A stretch of 64,000 nt of DNA from Reichenbachiella agariperforans (GCF_900142205.1 NZ_FRAA01000004.1:124001-188000); one strand, 5' to 3'; numbered from the stretch's first letter, positions 44,780-56,181 are shown. Numbers and translations are program-made. The notes: a model not told the origin generated them from the letters alone.

Positions 44780-44812
44780 TTAGATATTAGATTCTAAATG
44801 TTAGATATTAGA
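44780..44812. repeat. Repeated 12-mer in the nuoA-nuoB gap
   Basis: TTAGATATTAGA occurs at 44780-44791 and 44801-44812 (21-bp period), separated by TTCTAAATG. Read on the minus strand this is TCTAATATCTAA twice, just before the nuoB start. A related, weaker string of TCTAA-like words lies at 9405-9433. It may be a short intergenic repeat type found elsewhere in the genome (inference). Confidence 0.6.
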
Positions 44813-44879
44813 CTTTGGGAATACTAGAATGTACATGCTCTGTCTCAATCTAGTCTCTGGAGTCTAACACATATCCACG

Positions 44880-45353
44880 CTATTGGTATTTTGTATTCAA
44901 TTGTTCGTAGAGGCTTTCTGGGACTTTGCTCTCTACGTCGGTGACTTTCACGTCTGGCTTTTCCCATTCGAGAAACCCCTTGCCCCAGACATAGGCTAGA
45001 CCCAATGCTAAAATCAGTATAAACAGTGACATCTCGACGAATGCGAGCATTCCCCATTTGCCTTGCGTGAGGGCATTGAGTCCTTCGTCCCCAAAGACGA
45101 TCGCCCAAGGAAACAAAAACAACAACTCTGTCTCAAACAACACAAACACCAGTGCAATCACATAGAATCGGATGTTGAACTTACCCCAAGCCGTGCCCGT
45201 CGGGTCCTCTCCACACTCGTAGGTAGTCAGTTTCTCCTCGTTGGGTCTGCGGGGTCTGAGTACCCAGCTCGTCACTAATGAACCCATGATGGCCACAAAG
45301 CCCCCCACAGCGAACAATAGTATGATTTGGTAGTTAGTTAGTTCCATTGTCAT
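44880..45353 (-). CDS. nuoA: NADH-quinone oxidoreductase subunit A
   Basis: The 157-residue membrane subunit has three transmembrane helices (about 10-30, 75-97, 105-127) and the conserved cytoplasmic-loop segment YECGEDPTGTAWGKFNIRFY, followed by FVLFETELLFLFPWA. It is longer than many NuoA proteins because of a polar C-terminal tail (about 130-157). The start may be the ATG at 45353 or the one two codons later. It is the first of nuoA-B-C-D; a terminator of the upstream icd gene lies 110 bp before it. Confidence 0.96.
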   Translation of the reverse strand: MTMELTNYQIILLFAVGGFVAIMGSLVTSWVLRPRRPNEEKLTTYECGEDPTGTAWGKFNIRFYVIALVFVLFETELLFLFPWAIVFGDEGLNALTQGKWGMLAFVEMSLFILILALGLAYVWGKGFLEWEKPDVKVTDVESKVPESLYEQLNTKYQ

Positions 45354-45464
45354 TTGTATTTCGTGAAGTTAACGAAGACCTCTACGGTGAGTTGATCTAA
45401 GCCCATATATTCCAGATCAATTGTCTCTGGACTACCCCTTCACTAAATTATACCATTTATACAA

Positions 45465-45497
45465 AAAGAGGCTAACCCAAACCGAGCTAGCCTCTTT
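45465..45497 (-). terminator. Terminator after icd
   Basis: A perfect 10-bp stem AAAGAGGCTA (45465-45474) with TAGCCTCTTT (45488-45497) encloses a 13-base loop. The left side continues into an A run, which reads as a T run on the minus strand. It is 17 bp from the isocitrate dehydrogenase stop codon and separates it from nuoA. Confidence 0.85.
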
Positions 45498-45513
45498 ACT
45501 TTATCTATGCTCT

Positions 45514-48132
<2,619 letters not shown>

Positions 48133-50130
48133 ATGCTAAACTTTATAAGATCCAGAACGAATAAAAAAGGTCAGACCTTCCATTTCTCTTTCTTTTCTTT
48201 CTTTATCGGCAGTCTGATGTCCATATCCTTGCTCGTGTTATTTGAAACGATGATGCACTATCGGCAACAGCAACATCAAAAAAGTCTCGACATAAGAACA
48301 CTCTCTCTTGGGAAAGAATTAATTCCTAGACTCGACCGTGAGCTCAACAAAGTCGCCTACCTCTCTATGGGGATAGAAGCTTATCTCAAAGTTTATCACC
48401 AGGAAATAAACACGGAAAAACTTCAAAAAGTATTAACAGAAACATGGAAACAATCTCCGTTCATACGGAGTTTGGGACTATCACGAGGTACTGTGATCCA
48501 ATACGTAGCTCCCATAGAAGGCAATGAAGAAGCCATAGGTATGGACTATCGAAAAAATCCAGAGCAATGGCCTGACATCAACCAAATAATCCAAACTGGA
48601 GAAGGCTTACTCTTAGGCCCTGTCAGCCTCGTTCAGGGAGGAGAGTCTTTTATCTACCGAAAACCAATCTATACCAACGGTGAGCTATGGGGCATCCTAT
48701 CCACTGTGGTAGAAATCTCACCCTTTTTTAACGCCGCTTTTACAGAGTTTACCTCCAAAGGCTATGAAGTGGCCATTCGTCGGTTGCACAAAGACGCTTA
48801 TATCAACCTGTACGGTGACCCTCAGCTTTTCGAACAAAACAATGCGCTCAAACTACAGACGAACTTCATCAACCAGGGATGGGAATACGCAATTTCATCC
48901 CCCGACGACCAAGAGGAGTTTGCTATGTTTAGTTTCTGGCTATGGCTAGGACGCAGCCTATGGATTGTTCTAGGAGTTGCCATCATCTATACACTGCAAG
49001 TCTCGACAGCTAATCATATTCATGTCCAAAAACATGAACTACTTGCCAAAAACATATCCGATGTAATATGGGTTTACAATGTTGCTCAGAGAAGATTCAC
49101 CTATGTGAGCCCATCCATACAAACCCATGCTGGTTACAACACTCAAGAGACGCTAAACCTGACATTAGGACAGACTCTGACTCCTGAGTCCAAACAAATC
49201 ATTGAAAAAAGGCTAAATGAAAGCGTCGCACGATTTACTCAAACCAAGAACAATCAACCTCTACTACTTGAACTACAACAAAAAACAAAACTAGGAAAAG
49301 TGATCTGGATAGAGATTTCTTGTAATTTCAGTTTCAACAACCAAAATGAAATCACGATTACAGGTATCACGAGAAACATCGATGACCGAAAAAAAACAGA
49401 ATTGGAATTGGCTCGAAACGAACTAAAGCTAGCCAAACTCAATGCAACAAAAGACGACTTTTTCTCCATCATCGGTCATGATCTCAAGAGTCCGTTCAAC
49501 TCCCTGACTGGTACTTTGGATTTTTTGATCACCAATAGTGCTACGCTTAGTGACGCAGACAAACTCCAGTGTCTAACCATGTGTCGAGAAAGCACATCTC
49601 AGGCTACTAAACTCCTAGAAAATCTTTTGACTTGGGCACGCTCACAAACTGGAGACATCACCTTTGAACAAGAAAGCATAGACCTCAACCATAGCATCTT
49701 GGACAGCATCAAACTACTTGCCGTCACTGCAAACAACAAGTCTATAGAGGTCAACTATCACCCAACAGAACTACCCCCCGTATTGGCTGACCAGCAGATG
49801 GTGGATACTATTTTAAGGAACTTGATTTCCAATGCTTTGAAATTCACTCCTAGGGGAGGGAAAACATTAGTACAGTGCAAACTGCAGGATGATTTCATTC
49901 ATGTCTCAATCAGCGACACAGGCGTAGGGATTGACGAAAAAACGATTCCAGACCTATTTCAGGTCAACAAGAAGGTTAGCACCAAAGGGACTGAAAACGA
50001 GTCAGGCACAGGACTCGGACTGGTACTATGCAAAGCGTTCGTAGAAAAAAACGGTGGACACATCTACGTCAACAGTACCCTCAATCAAGGGAGCAATTTC
50101 ACTTTCACACTACCAATTTATCAAGGTTAA
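48133..50130 (+). CDS. CHASE-PAS sensor histidine kinase
   Basis: The 665-residue membrane kinase has a first transmembrane helix at about 18-40, an extracytoplasmic CHASE-like domain (about 60-240, with FIRSLGLSRG and GMDYRKNPEQ), a second helix at about 265-288, a PAS domain (about 300-415), a HisKA domain with H449 in SIIGHDLKSPFNSL, and a HATPase domain with NLISNALKFT (N box), SDTGVGIDE (G1) and GTGLGLVLCKAF (G2). It should phosphorylate a response regulator not encoded next to it; the lone CheY-like protein at 60736 is one candidate. Its stop overlaps the convergent Lacal_2735 gene by 4 bp. Confidence 0.92.
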   Translation: MLNFIRSRTNKKGQTFHFSFFSFFIGSLMSISLLVLFETMMHYRQQQHQKSLDIRTLSLGKELIPRLDRELNKVAYLSMGIEAYLKVYHQEINTEKLQKVLTETWKQSPFIRSLGLSRGTVIQYVAPIEGNEEAIGMDYRKNPEQWPDINQIIQTGEGLLLGPVSLVQGGESFIYRKPIYTNGELWGILSTVVEISPFFNAAFTEFTSKGYEVAIRRLHKDAYINLYGDPQLFEQNNALKLQTNFINQGWEYAISSPDDQEEFAMFSFWLWLGRSLWIVLGVAIIYTLQVSTANHIHVQKHELLAKNISDVIWVYNVAQRRFTYVSPSIQTHAGYNTQETLNLTLGQTLTPESKQIIEKRLNESVARFTQTKNNQPLLLELQQKTKLGKVIWIEISCNFSFNNQNEITITGITRNIDDRKKTELELARNELKLAKLNATKDDFFSIIGHDLKSPFNSLTGTLDFLITNSATLSDADKLQCLTMCRESTSQATKLLENLLTWARSQTGDITFEQESIDLNHSILDSIKLLAVTANNKSIEVNYHPTELPPVLADQQMVDTILRNLISNALKFTPRGGKTLVQCKLQDDFIHVSISDTGVGIDEKTIPDLFQVNKKVSTKGTENESGTGLGLVLCKAFVEKNGGHIYVNSTLNQGSNFTFTLPIYQG

Positions 50131-50312
50131 CTAGACTTTTCTTCTTTCACCTTTAGCTCCTCTATACGAGGGATTAAAGCTTCTGCCTCGGCATGCTTTG
50201 CATCGCTCTTTGTCCGGTCTTGCGTGGAAAGCGCATGTGCTTGTTTCATCAGTTCGTTGTACTGTGCACTAAGCTGCTCCATCTCCGTTTTTTTCTTAAA
50301 TAATCCAAACAT
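50127..50312 (-). CDS. Lacal_2735 family small protein
   Basis: A 61-residue protein that begins MFGLFKKKTEMEQL and continues with a helical, charged sequence (YNELMKQAHALSTQDRTKSD), matching the small Lacal_2735 family of Bacteroidota. I chose the ATG at 50312, the family start; an upstream in-frame ATG adds ten residues. It is predicted to form a coiled coil and is probably cytoplasmic; function unknown. It lies 66 bp downstream of the ornithine aminotransferase gene, behind a terminator, and overlaps the end of the histidine kinase gene tail to tail. Confidence 0.85.
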   Translation of the reverse strand: MFGLFKKKTEMEQLSAQYNELMKQAHALSTQDRTKSDAKHAEAEALIPRIEELKVKEEKSS

Positions 50313-50343
50313 ATCGTTTCTGGTTTCTAACTTATGGAACACA

Positions 50344-50370
50344 AAAAAGGCTGCACATGGCAGCCTTTTT
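50344..50370 (-). terminator. Terminator after ornithine aminotransferase
   Basis: A perfect 11-bp stem AAAAAGGCTGC (50344-50354) with GCAGCCTTTTT (50360-50370) has a 5-base loop. It works in both directions, ending the aminotransferase transcript 8 bp after its stop and possibly separating it from the Lacal_2735 gene. Confidence 0.88.
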
Positions 50371-50378
50371 ACATTTCT

Positions 50379-51617
50379 TTACTTATTCTCGAACTCTTTT
50401 ACTGTTTTGATGATGATGTCACAGCACTCATCCAACTGCTCTTCGGTCATCACCAATGGAGGTGCAAACCGAATGATGTTGCCATGCGTCGGTTTAGCGA
50501 GCAGACCATTATCCTTCAGCGCGACACAGATATCCCATGCCGTAGAGCTTTCTTCCGAATCATTGATCACAATGGCGTTGAGCAGCCCTTTTCCTCTCAC
50601 GAGAGACACTAACTTACTCTCCTCTATGTAGGTATTCAATCGCTTTCTAAATTTGATCCCGAGCTTCTCTGCATTGGCGGCTAGTTTTTCTTCCTGTACC
50701 ACATCCAAGGCAGCCATTGCCACCATCGAAGCGACCGGGTTGCCGCCAAAAGTAGAGCCATGCTGTCCTGGCTTGATTACGCCCATGATATCATCATTGG
50801 CCAAAACGACAGACACAGGATACACCCCGCCAGAGATCGCCTTACCGAGAATCAATACGTCTGGCTTGACCTCCTCATGGTCACATGCCAACAGACGACC
50901 TGTACGCGCGATACCTGTCTGCACTTCGTCTGCTACAAACAGCACATTCGCTTCCTTACACGCTTCGCTTGCCGCCTGCAAGAATCCTTCGTCTGGGACA
51001 AAAACACCCGCTTCGCCCTGAATCGGCTCCATGAGTAGCCCTGCTACATTAGGGTCTTTGAGCGCCTCTTTGAGTGCATCTATGTCGTTGTATGGTATCT
51101 TGATAAAGCCCGCCGTGTATGGCCCAAAGTTCTTCTGTGCATCAGGATCATTAGAAAACGAAATGATAGTCGTCGTACGTCCGTGAAAGTTGTTTTCGCA
51201 CACGATGATTTTGGCCTCATTCTCTGGAATACCTTTCACTTCATAAGCCCACTTACGCGTCAACTTGATGGCTGTCTCTACAGCCTCGGCACCCGTATTC
51301 ATAGGCAGCACCTTATCAAAGCCAAAGTAATCGGTGATATACTTCTCATATTCCCCTAAAGTATCGTTGTAAAACGCCCTAGAGGTTAACGTTAATTTTT
51401 TCGCTTGTTCAGTAAGTGCCCCGACGATTTTGGGGTGACAGTGACCTTGGTTGACTGCAGAGTATGCGGATAGAAAATCATAGTATTTCTTTCCCTCCAC
51501 ATCCCAAACATAGACGCCTTCTCCCTTGGACAACACCACTGGCAGTGGGTGATAATTATGCGCTCCATACTTATCTTCCAAGGCGATAGCCTGCTCACTT
51601 GTCATTTCATTTACCAT
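50379..51617 (-). CDS. rocD: Ornithine aminotransferase
   Basis: The 412-residue class III aminotransferase transfers the delta-amino group of ornithine to 2-oxoglutarate, giving glutamate semialdehyde and glutamate. The pyridoxal-phosphate lysine is K259 in [15 protein letters not shown], and the motifs [38 protein letters not shown] and [14 protein letters not shown] are typical of ornithine aminotransferases. I chose the ATG at 51617 (MVNEMTSEQ), in place of the in-frame ATG at 51665 that would run through the leader hairpin. A terminator-like hairpin in the leader may attenuate expression. Confidence 0.95.
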   Translation of the reverse strand: MVNEMTSEQAIALEDKYGAHNYHPLPVVLSKGEGVYVWDVEGKKYYDFLSAYSAVNQGHCHPKIVGALTEQAKKLTLTSRAFYNDTLGEYEKYITDYFGFDKVLPMNTGAEAVETAIKLTRKWAYEVKGIPENEAKIIVCENNFHGRTTTIISFSNDPDAQKNFGPYTAGFIKIPYNDIDALKEALKDPNVAGLLMEPIQGEAGVFVPDEGFLQAASEACKEANVLFVADEVQTGIARTGRLLACDHEEVKPDVLILGKAISGGVYPVSVVLANDDIMGVIKPGQHGSTFGGNPVASMVAMAALDVVQEEKLAANAEKLGIKFRKRLNTYIEESKLVSLVRGKGLLNAIVINDSEESSTAWDICVALKDNGLLAKPTHGNIIRFAPPLVMTEEQLDECCDIIIKTVKEFENK

Positions 51618-51637
51618 CGTTCGTGTATTTAAATAAT

Positions 51638-51662
51638 AAAAAAGAGTTCCTATACAGAACTC
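51638..51662 (-). promoter_or_regulatory. Attenuator-like hairpin in the rocD leader
   Basis: On the minus strand GAGTTC and GAACTC (51662-51657 with 51649-51644) form a 6-bp stem with a 7-base loop, directly followed by six T (51643-51638). This is a small intrinsic-terminator shape 20 bases before the rocD ATG. A TAATTTTG box at 51683-51676 is positioned as the -7 element, so the hairpin would be in the 5' leader. Confidence 0.45.
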
Positions 51663-51675
51663 CATTAGATTCGTC

Positions 51676-51683
51676 CAAAATTA
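51676..51683 (-). promoter_or_regulatory. Candidate -7 box for rocD
   Basis: TAATTTTG on the minus strand is a perfect TAnnTTTG match, 58 bases before the chosen rocD ATG. No good -33 TTTG was found at the normal distance. Confidence 0.35.
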
Positions 51684-51711
51684 CGAAAAGGAAATCTAAA
51701 TCACATCCCCT

Positions 51712-51876
51712 TTGTCAGACAAAGAAACAGGCAACCCTCCTAGCCCTCTATCTCCTGAGGACTACTACTTCAACGCATCGGGACTCATGGTATTCACCAA
51801 AGAATACCACCTCAAGCGTGGCTACTGCTGCAAAAACGGATGCAAACACTGTCCGTATGGGTTTGTTAAGGGATAA
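51712..51876 (+). CDS. DUF5522 family Cys-rich small protein
   Basis: A 54-residue protein, if started at the TTG at 51712 (read as Met: MSDKETGNPP). The diagnostic part is SPEDYYFN, then GLMVFTKEYHLKRGYCC, then NGCKHCPYGF near the C-terminus. The CCxxxCxxC arrangement suggests a bound metal, probably zinc or iron. There is no in-frame ATG before the conserved region, and a stop (TAA) lies six codons upstream of the TTG, so a TTG start is the simplest choice. The family is common in Bacteroidota; function unknown. It is divergent from rocD. A truncated near-copy lies 1.9 kb downstream. Confidence 0.8.
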   Translation: MSDKETGNPPSPLSPEDYYFNASGLMVFTKEYHLKRGYCCKNGCKHCPYGFVKG

Positions 51877-52117
51877 TAGTTATTGAACTAATAAAGTGAG
51901 CCACCTAATCAGGAAATAGCATAAGCACTTGACTAGCTTATAGGTCAATTTATGATTATTGATACCAATAACGCTCCACAGGGCAACTCAGGACTGTTTC
52001 CAACTCTTTACGAGATTCTAGTAAAGAATAGAATACGGAAATCACGTGTTACAATTCACTCCGGCTTAGGCGACTTTTGAATCATAATCAAATTCAAAAA
52101 CGCTAAACAATAAAGCT

Positions 52118-52454
52118 ATGAACAAGTTAAAATCATTTATCATCATCACCATCTTCGTATCTATTGCTCACTTCGGTTTCGGTCAAGAACTCAAACTATC
52201 TATTTGGTAACAAAAACCTAACTGGAGGAATCAACATGAGAGCAGGGATGGTAAACGCAAAACAAGTAATTGTAACCTTTCATGTAAATCAAAACCTATC
52301 AGTAGGTGCATCCGCTAGATTTGTCAGCGAACTACCCGTACTAGAAGCTAAAATATCAACAACTATTGGCGCAGGCAACAACAGAAGCAAGCGCCAGCAA
52401 AAATACAGAGATACTAAAAATTATTACCGCACTAGGAGAAGTCGACGCTTCTAA
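52118..52454 (+). pseudogene. Small secreted-protein gene with a one-base frameshift
   Basis: From the ATG at 52118 the frame encodes a good signal peptide (LKSFIIITIFVSIAHFGFGQ) and then stops after ELKLSIW. If one T of the TTT run at 52203-52205 is removed, the frame continues as LSIGNKNLTGGINMRAGMV and onward to a stop at 52454, giving about 111 residues ending in a basic tail (YYRTRRSRRF). The downstream frame has no good start of its own. A strong terminator follows. It is either a recently inactivated gene, a sequencing error, or programmed slippage. No family was recognised. Confidence 0.65.
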
Positions 52455-52493
52455 AGATTCATGATTGTACATAGTTTATATTTAATTTAGCTT

Positions 52494-52527
52494 AACAGCA
52501 GGGTCTTTGACACTGCTGTTTTTTTAG
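52494..52527 (+). terminator. Terminator after the frameshifted small gene
   Basis: AACAGCAG (52494-52501) pairs with CTGCTGTT (52513-52520), followed by a T run to 52526. It is 40 bp after the stop codon of the small secreted-protein gene and shows that the locus is, or was, a real transcription unit. Confidence 0.8.
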
Positions 52528-52743
52528 TTCATCGAACATACCGCACACCCCTTTATTACATCAAGGCACCTTGATTCTATCACTATTTTGAGACTTTCAT
52601 TAGAAAATCAGCACAATTGGCTAGGATAAATCACTTCATACCAGAGCTTTCAGAAAGCTAAGCCATACACACATTGGTCAGACAAAAAAGCCTGAAGTTT
52701 TCACCCCAGGCCATAATTCATCCATCTTTTTTAAAAAGAACTT

Positions 52744-53475
52744 TTATTCACAATTGGCATTATAGTCTTCTATAGCCATCATTCGAACCTGCTCTTTAAA
52801 CATCATATTGTTCAGAAACTTATTCCCTCCAGAAGCTTCTTCATTAGATTCCACTACCTGATACTCTCCTTTTTCTTGTTTCTCTACTACCATAGGACAA
52901 TCTACCAACTCCTTGGTTATGTTCATGTCGTTGACAAGCTTCAACTTTCCCGCTTCACCGACTCTATATACCCAATTTGGTTTTGCACAGTCGATATAAT
53001 ATGGTTCAAATCCCTCTGAACCTGAGACTACCGAAGGGGGAGAAGCAAAATAGTGAAACAGAGAAATCTTATCCTCAGACACCACTCTCATAAACATTTT
53101 CTTAGGAAGCATGTCCATACCTACAGCAGACATATCGGCATATTTGACTGATTCATACGTCAATGTATCATATTTAAATCCACTACAATCTTTTGCTTCA
53201 TATGAATCATAAAGTTTGTTTTTGACTTTTTCTGCTTTCTCAAAAACATCTTTTTCGATAAACTTCATCTTACCTTGAAACTGCCATGGTGCGTCAAATG
53301 CTTTCCCTTCTGAATATACTGTTCCTCTCTTTTTAAAATACCCTTCTATTGCTTTGTTGCCATCGAAAATAACCCCTGACACTACTCCCTCTCTCTTAAT
53401 TTTCTCTTCGGTCTGGCAAAAAGCAGACACGGAAACGAACAAAACCAACAGCAAACTAGTTGATAATTTTTTCAT
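52744..53475 (-). CDS. Secreted protein of unknown function
   Basis: The 243-residue product has a signal peptide (1-20, ending VSAFCQ). The mature part has a beta-rich N-terminal half (GVVSGVIFDGNKAIEGYFKK) and four cysteines (in KDCSGF, IDCAKP, VDCPMV and the C-terminal NANCE), which may form disulfides. I did not recognise a family; the pattern VSGVIFDGNKAIEGYFKKRG recalls uncharacterised Bacteroidota secreted proteins. It is the only gene on the minus strand between the two DUF5522 copies, with a weak GCCTG/CAGGC hairpin (52690-52711) after its stop as a possible terminator. Confidence 0.75.
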   Translation of the reverse strand: MKKLSTSLLLVLFVSVSAFCQTEEKIKREGVVSGVIFDGNKAIEGYFKKRGTVYSEGKAFDAPWQFQGKMKFIEKDVFEKAEKVKNKLYDSYEAKDCSGFKYDTLTYESVKYADMSAVGMDMLPKKMFMRVVSEDKISLFHYFASPPSVVSGSEGFEPYYIDCAKPNWVYRVGEAGKLKLVNDMNITKELVDCPMVVEKQEKGEYQVVESNEEASGGNKFLNNMMFKEQVRMMAIEDYNANCE

Positions 53476-53976
53476 AACTCTTAACTGGTTGAAATGTGAT
53501 AATTTTACTGAACTTTGATAATTAATTCTAGTTACTATTATACAATAATTATTCGAACTAAAATTATCGAAAACAGAAAATCATTCATAATTACATACTC
53601 CTTTTCTCAATTATTTCCACACTTATCCTCATCCCAAAACCGTACTATACAATAGTCAAACTCCAAAGAAGCAACGAGTCAGGACTAATAGTATTCACCA
53701 AAGAACACCACCTCAAACGTGGCTACTGCTGCAAAAATGGCTGCAAGCACTGTCCATATGGGTTTAAAAAGTAAGGCTCTTAAGCCCAAGAAACAAGACG
53801 CTAAAATTTAAGCCCTTAGAAAATAACTCATTCAAAATCAGTAAAATACATTAACCACTCTCTTGGCACTGTCAGCTAGATACCTTATCCTTGACATACT
53901 AGGCTTATAACCAGCTCCTACCTCTCAAACCTCTTGAAGGAGTGCTTGGTAGATAATCAAAACACTAGTATTCAGG
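53476..53976. other. Intergenic region with truncated DUF5522 copy
   Basis: This 501-bp stretch between the unknown secreted-protein gene and the CrtI-like gene holds the 5'-truncated DUF5522 copy (53672-53774). The left 190 bp are AT-rich and the right 200 bp carry nothing recognisable apart from the leader of the CrtI-like gene. Confidence 0.5.
53672..53774 (+). pseudogene. 5'-truncated second DUF5522 copy
   Basis: The last 34 codons read SGLIVFTKEHHLKRGYCC, then KNGCKHCPYGFKK and stop. The first 94 bases align without gaps to 51771-51864 of the intact DUF5522 gene with 11 differences (about 88% identity). Most differences are third-position changes that keep the protein sequence, which suggests that selection acted after the duplication. 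The EDYYFN segment and any ATG are missing; the frame upstream is open but reads as AT-rich non-homologous sequence (no start seen). It is probably a relic. Confidence 0.7.
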
Positions 53977-55647
53977 ATGGAATTAGATACTATCATTATT
54001 GGGTCTGGAGCAGGTGGACTTGCCTCTGCTATTTGTCTTTCGCGTGCAGATCAGCGGGTCATGGTACTGGAACAACACGACGTACCTGGAGGCTGGTGTC
54101 ATAGCTTTTACTTGAATGGCTACCGGTTCACGCCGGGTGTTCATTACATAGGCCTACTCGGCAAAGGCGAATCAACCAGCGAGTTGTACGAGGGTTTGGG
54201 GATTGCCAATGACTTGGTGTTTTTTAGAATGAACCCTGCTGCCTATGAGCATTGCTGGATTGGCGATGAGCGTGTCGACATACCTGCTGGCTTTGACGAA
54301 TTGAATCAAGCCCTATCGAAGCGTTTCCCTCACGAAAAAAAGCGCATTCTCAAATACCTCACTACGGTTCGTAATGTCAGCCGACAACTACAACTCATCC
54401 CCAAGATGAGTGGCTTTTGGGACAACGTCACCATCGCTTGGCGCACAAGACACCTCGGTAAATACGGACTCTTTAGCCTCAAAAAAGTACTGGACTGGCA
54501 TATCAAAGACCCCCTGCTCAAAAAGGTGCTCAATGTCCAATGTGGTGATCATGGCCTGCCTCCTACCAAGGCCAGTTTCCCTTTGCATTGTGCGGTCATG
54601 GATCATTACTTCAGTGGGGGATTTTATCCCATGGGTGGTGGTGGAGCGATTGTCAAAGCCATGACGAAAGTCATCAAACAAAATGGCGGTGAAATACGAA
54701 CCAGTCAAAGTGTGAAAAGCATCTTGATCGAAGGAGATACGAAAAAGCGTGCCGTAGGTGTCGAACTAGAAAACGGAGAGAAAATATACGCCAAGCGAAT
54801 CATCTCTAATGCTGACCCTAGTGTGACCTACCTTGACATGGTCGGCAAAGACAATCTCAGCCCTAAATTATTGGAGAGACTAGACAAGACAAAGTACTCG
54901 TGCACCTCACTCATGCTGTTTCTCACCGTGGACATGGATGTACGCAAGGCAGGTCTCGACTCTGGCAACATCTGGATGATGGCTGACAAGGATACGGACG
55001 AACTATTTGCTGAGATGATGAAAGTCGATATTGCGGAGGGAGACGAATTCCCAGGGATGTTTATCAGTTGTACCACACTCAAAGATCCTCCAAGTTTTGA
55101 TGGCAGGTATCATACGCTCGAAGTGGTCACCTATATCAACCGGGAGTCATTTAATCACCTAAATGAAGAAGAGAACGAACGATCAGAAGCGTACCAGCAA
55201 TTCAAAGAGCGCTTAGCCAAAAAGATCATCACCAGCCTCGAAAAAGTATTGCCTGGCGTCACCAACAAGATCGTGCAGCAAGAACTAGGCACACCGATGA
55301 CCAATGAGTATTACATCAACGCTACGAACGGTAGCGTCTATGGCACAGAAAAGAGCTTCAAGCAAACAGGCCCCTTTGCCTACAAAGCGGAGAGCGAAAT
55401 CGAAAACTTGTACCTCTGTGGTGCCAGTATCATTTCGCATGGTGTGGCAGGTGCGGCCTACTCTGGCGTACAAACAGCCGCCAAAATCCTCAACTGTAGA
55501 CAGGAAGACCTCATCCAACCGAGTCACGCACAAAACGTGCGTATCTACGATGCAGAAGATGACACTGAGTACCCAGACTGGATGCTACAAAAGATGAAAG
55601 TCAAACGAGCGAGAGCTGGATCAGGTCTCAAAACGGTACAGTCTTAG
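53977..55647 (+). CDS. CrtI/CrtISO-like FAD-dependent oxidoreductase
   Basis: The 556-residue flavoprotein begins with a FAD Rossmann motif (GSGAGGLASAICLSRA at 9-24, followed by VLEQHDVPGGWCHSF), characteristic of the phytoene desaturase / carotenoid isomerase / retinol saturase superfamily. The middle part contains PMGGGGAIVKAMTKVIKQNGGEI and the C-terminus LYLCGASIISHGVAGAAYSGVQTA, the second FAD-contact region. The sequence is closer in layout to CrtISO and all-trans-retinol 13,14-reductase than to true desaturases. No other carotenoid genes are adjacent, so the substrate is open. A 20-residue basic tail (MKVKRARAG) ends the protein. Confidence 0.88.
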   Translation: MELDTIIIGSGAGGLASAICLSRADQRVMVLEQHDVPGGWCHSFYLNGYRFTPGVHYIGLLGKGESTSELYEGLGIANDLVFFRMNPAAYEHCWIGDERVDIPAGFDELNQALSKRFPHEKKRILKYLTTVRNVSRQLQLIPKMSGFWDNVTIAWRTRHLGKYGLFSLKKVLDWHIKDPLLKKVLNVQCGDHGLPPTKASFPLHCAVMDHYFSGGFYPMGGGGAIVKAMTKVIKQNGGEIRTSQSVKSILIEGDTKKRAVGVELENGEKIYAKRIISNADPSVTYLDMVGKDNLSPKLLERLDKTKYSCTSLMLFLTVDMDVRKAGLDSGNIWMMADKDTDELFAEMMKVDIAEGDEFPGMFISCTTLKDPPSFDGRYHTLEVVTYINRESFNHLNEEENERSEAYQQFKERLAKKIITSLEKVLPGVTNKIVQQELGTPMTNEYYINATNGSVYGTEKSFKQTGPFAYKAESEIENLYLCGASIISHGVAGAAYSGVQTAAKILNCRQEDLIQPSHAQNVRIYDAEDDTEYPDWMLQKMKVKRARAGSGLKTVQS

Positions 55648-55653
55648 TTTGTC

Positions 55654-56061
55654 TTAAAACTGCGTGATTTTATGAATCTGACCTAAGATCCGACAGGTAG
55701 CTTTCAGCGTATTATAAATCGTCCCGAAACTCTCAATATTCTTTTTGAGCAAATCAAGGTTGATATGATCGTCTTGACTATAGATTTTCAATTCATAGGT
55801 GATCGTATCCATTCTGGGAGGTTTGTCCAGCCGTGTAGCCTCTACGCTGATCTCTGCCTTCTCATATTCAAACTTAAGTATCGAAGAGAACCGCTCCACA
55901 TTCTTGAGAACGCAGGCCGCCAAGGAACAAAGAAACAGTTCCGCAGGATTGGCTAGGTTGTCAGCTGTCGCTGCTGTCGTCCCAAACTTGATTTCAGAAT
56001 CCTTGATGAGGCTCACTGCATCATGATCTGCTAAAGCCTCCGCTTTGATAGAATAATTCAT
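55654..56061 (-). CDS. OsmC-family protein
   Basis: The 135-residue OsmC/Ohr-fold protein shows NPAELFLCSLAACVLKNVERF with cysteines at 45 and 50, the latter at the usual peroxidatic position, and the C-terminal CRILGQIHKI. Family members detoxify organic hydroperoxides; the second conserved cysteine may be the one near 127 (TCRI). I chose the ATG at 56061 (MNYSIKAEA), because 17 in-frame upstream residues do not fit. It converges with the CrtI-like gene, 6 bp from its end. Confidence 0.88.
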   Translation of the reverse strand: MNYSIKAEALADHDAVSLIKDSEIKFGTTAATADNLANPAELFLCSLAACVLKNVERFSSILKFEYEKAEISVEATRLDKPPRMDTITYELKIYSQDDHINLDLLKKNIESFGTIYNTLKATCRILGQIHKITQF

Positions 56062-56181
56062 TTTGCTGTTGTTTATGGTTATGCCATAATCATACAACGA
56101 GACGCACACCAAAAGGATGAATCATCGCATTGGGTCGTAGTGAAAAACCTGTCAGGGTTACTCTTTCAATCCTCGAAAAAC

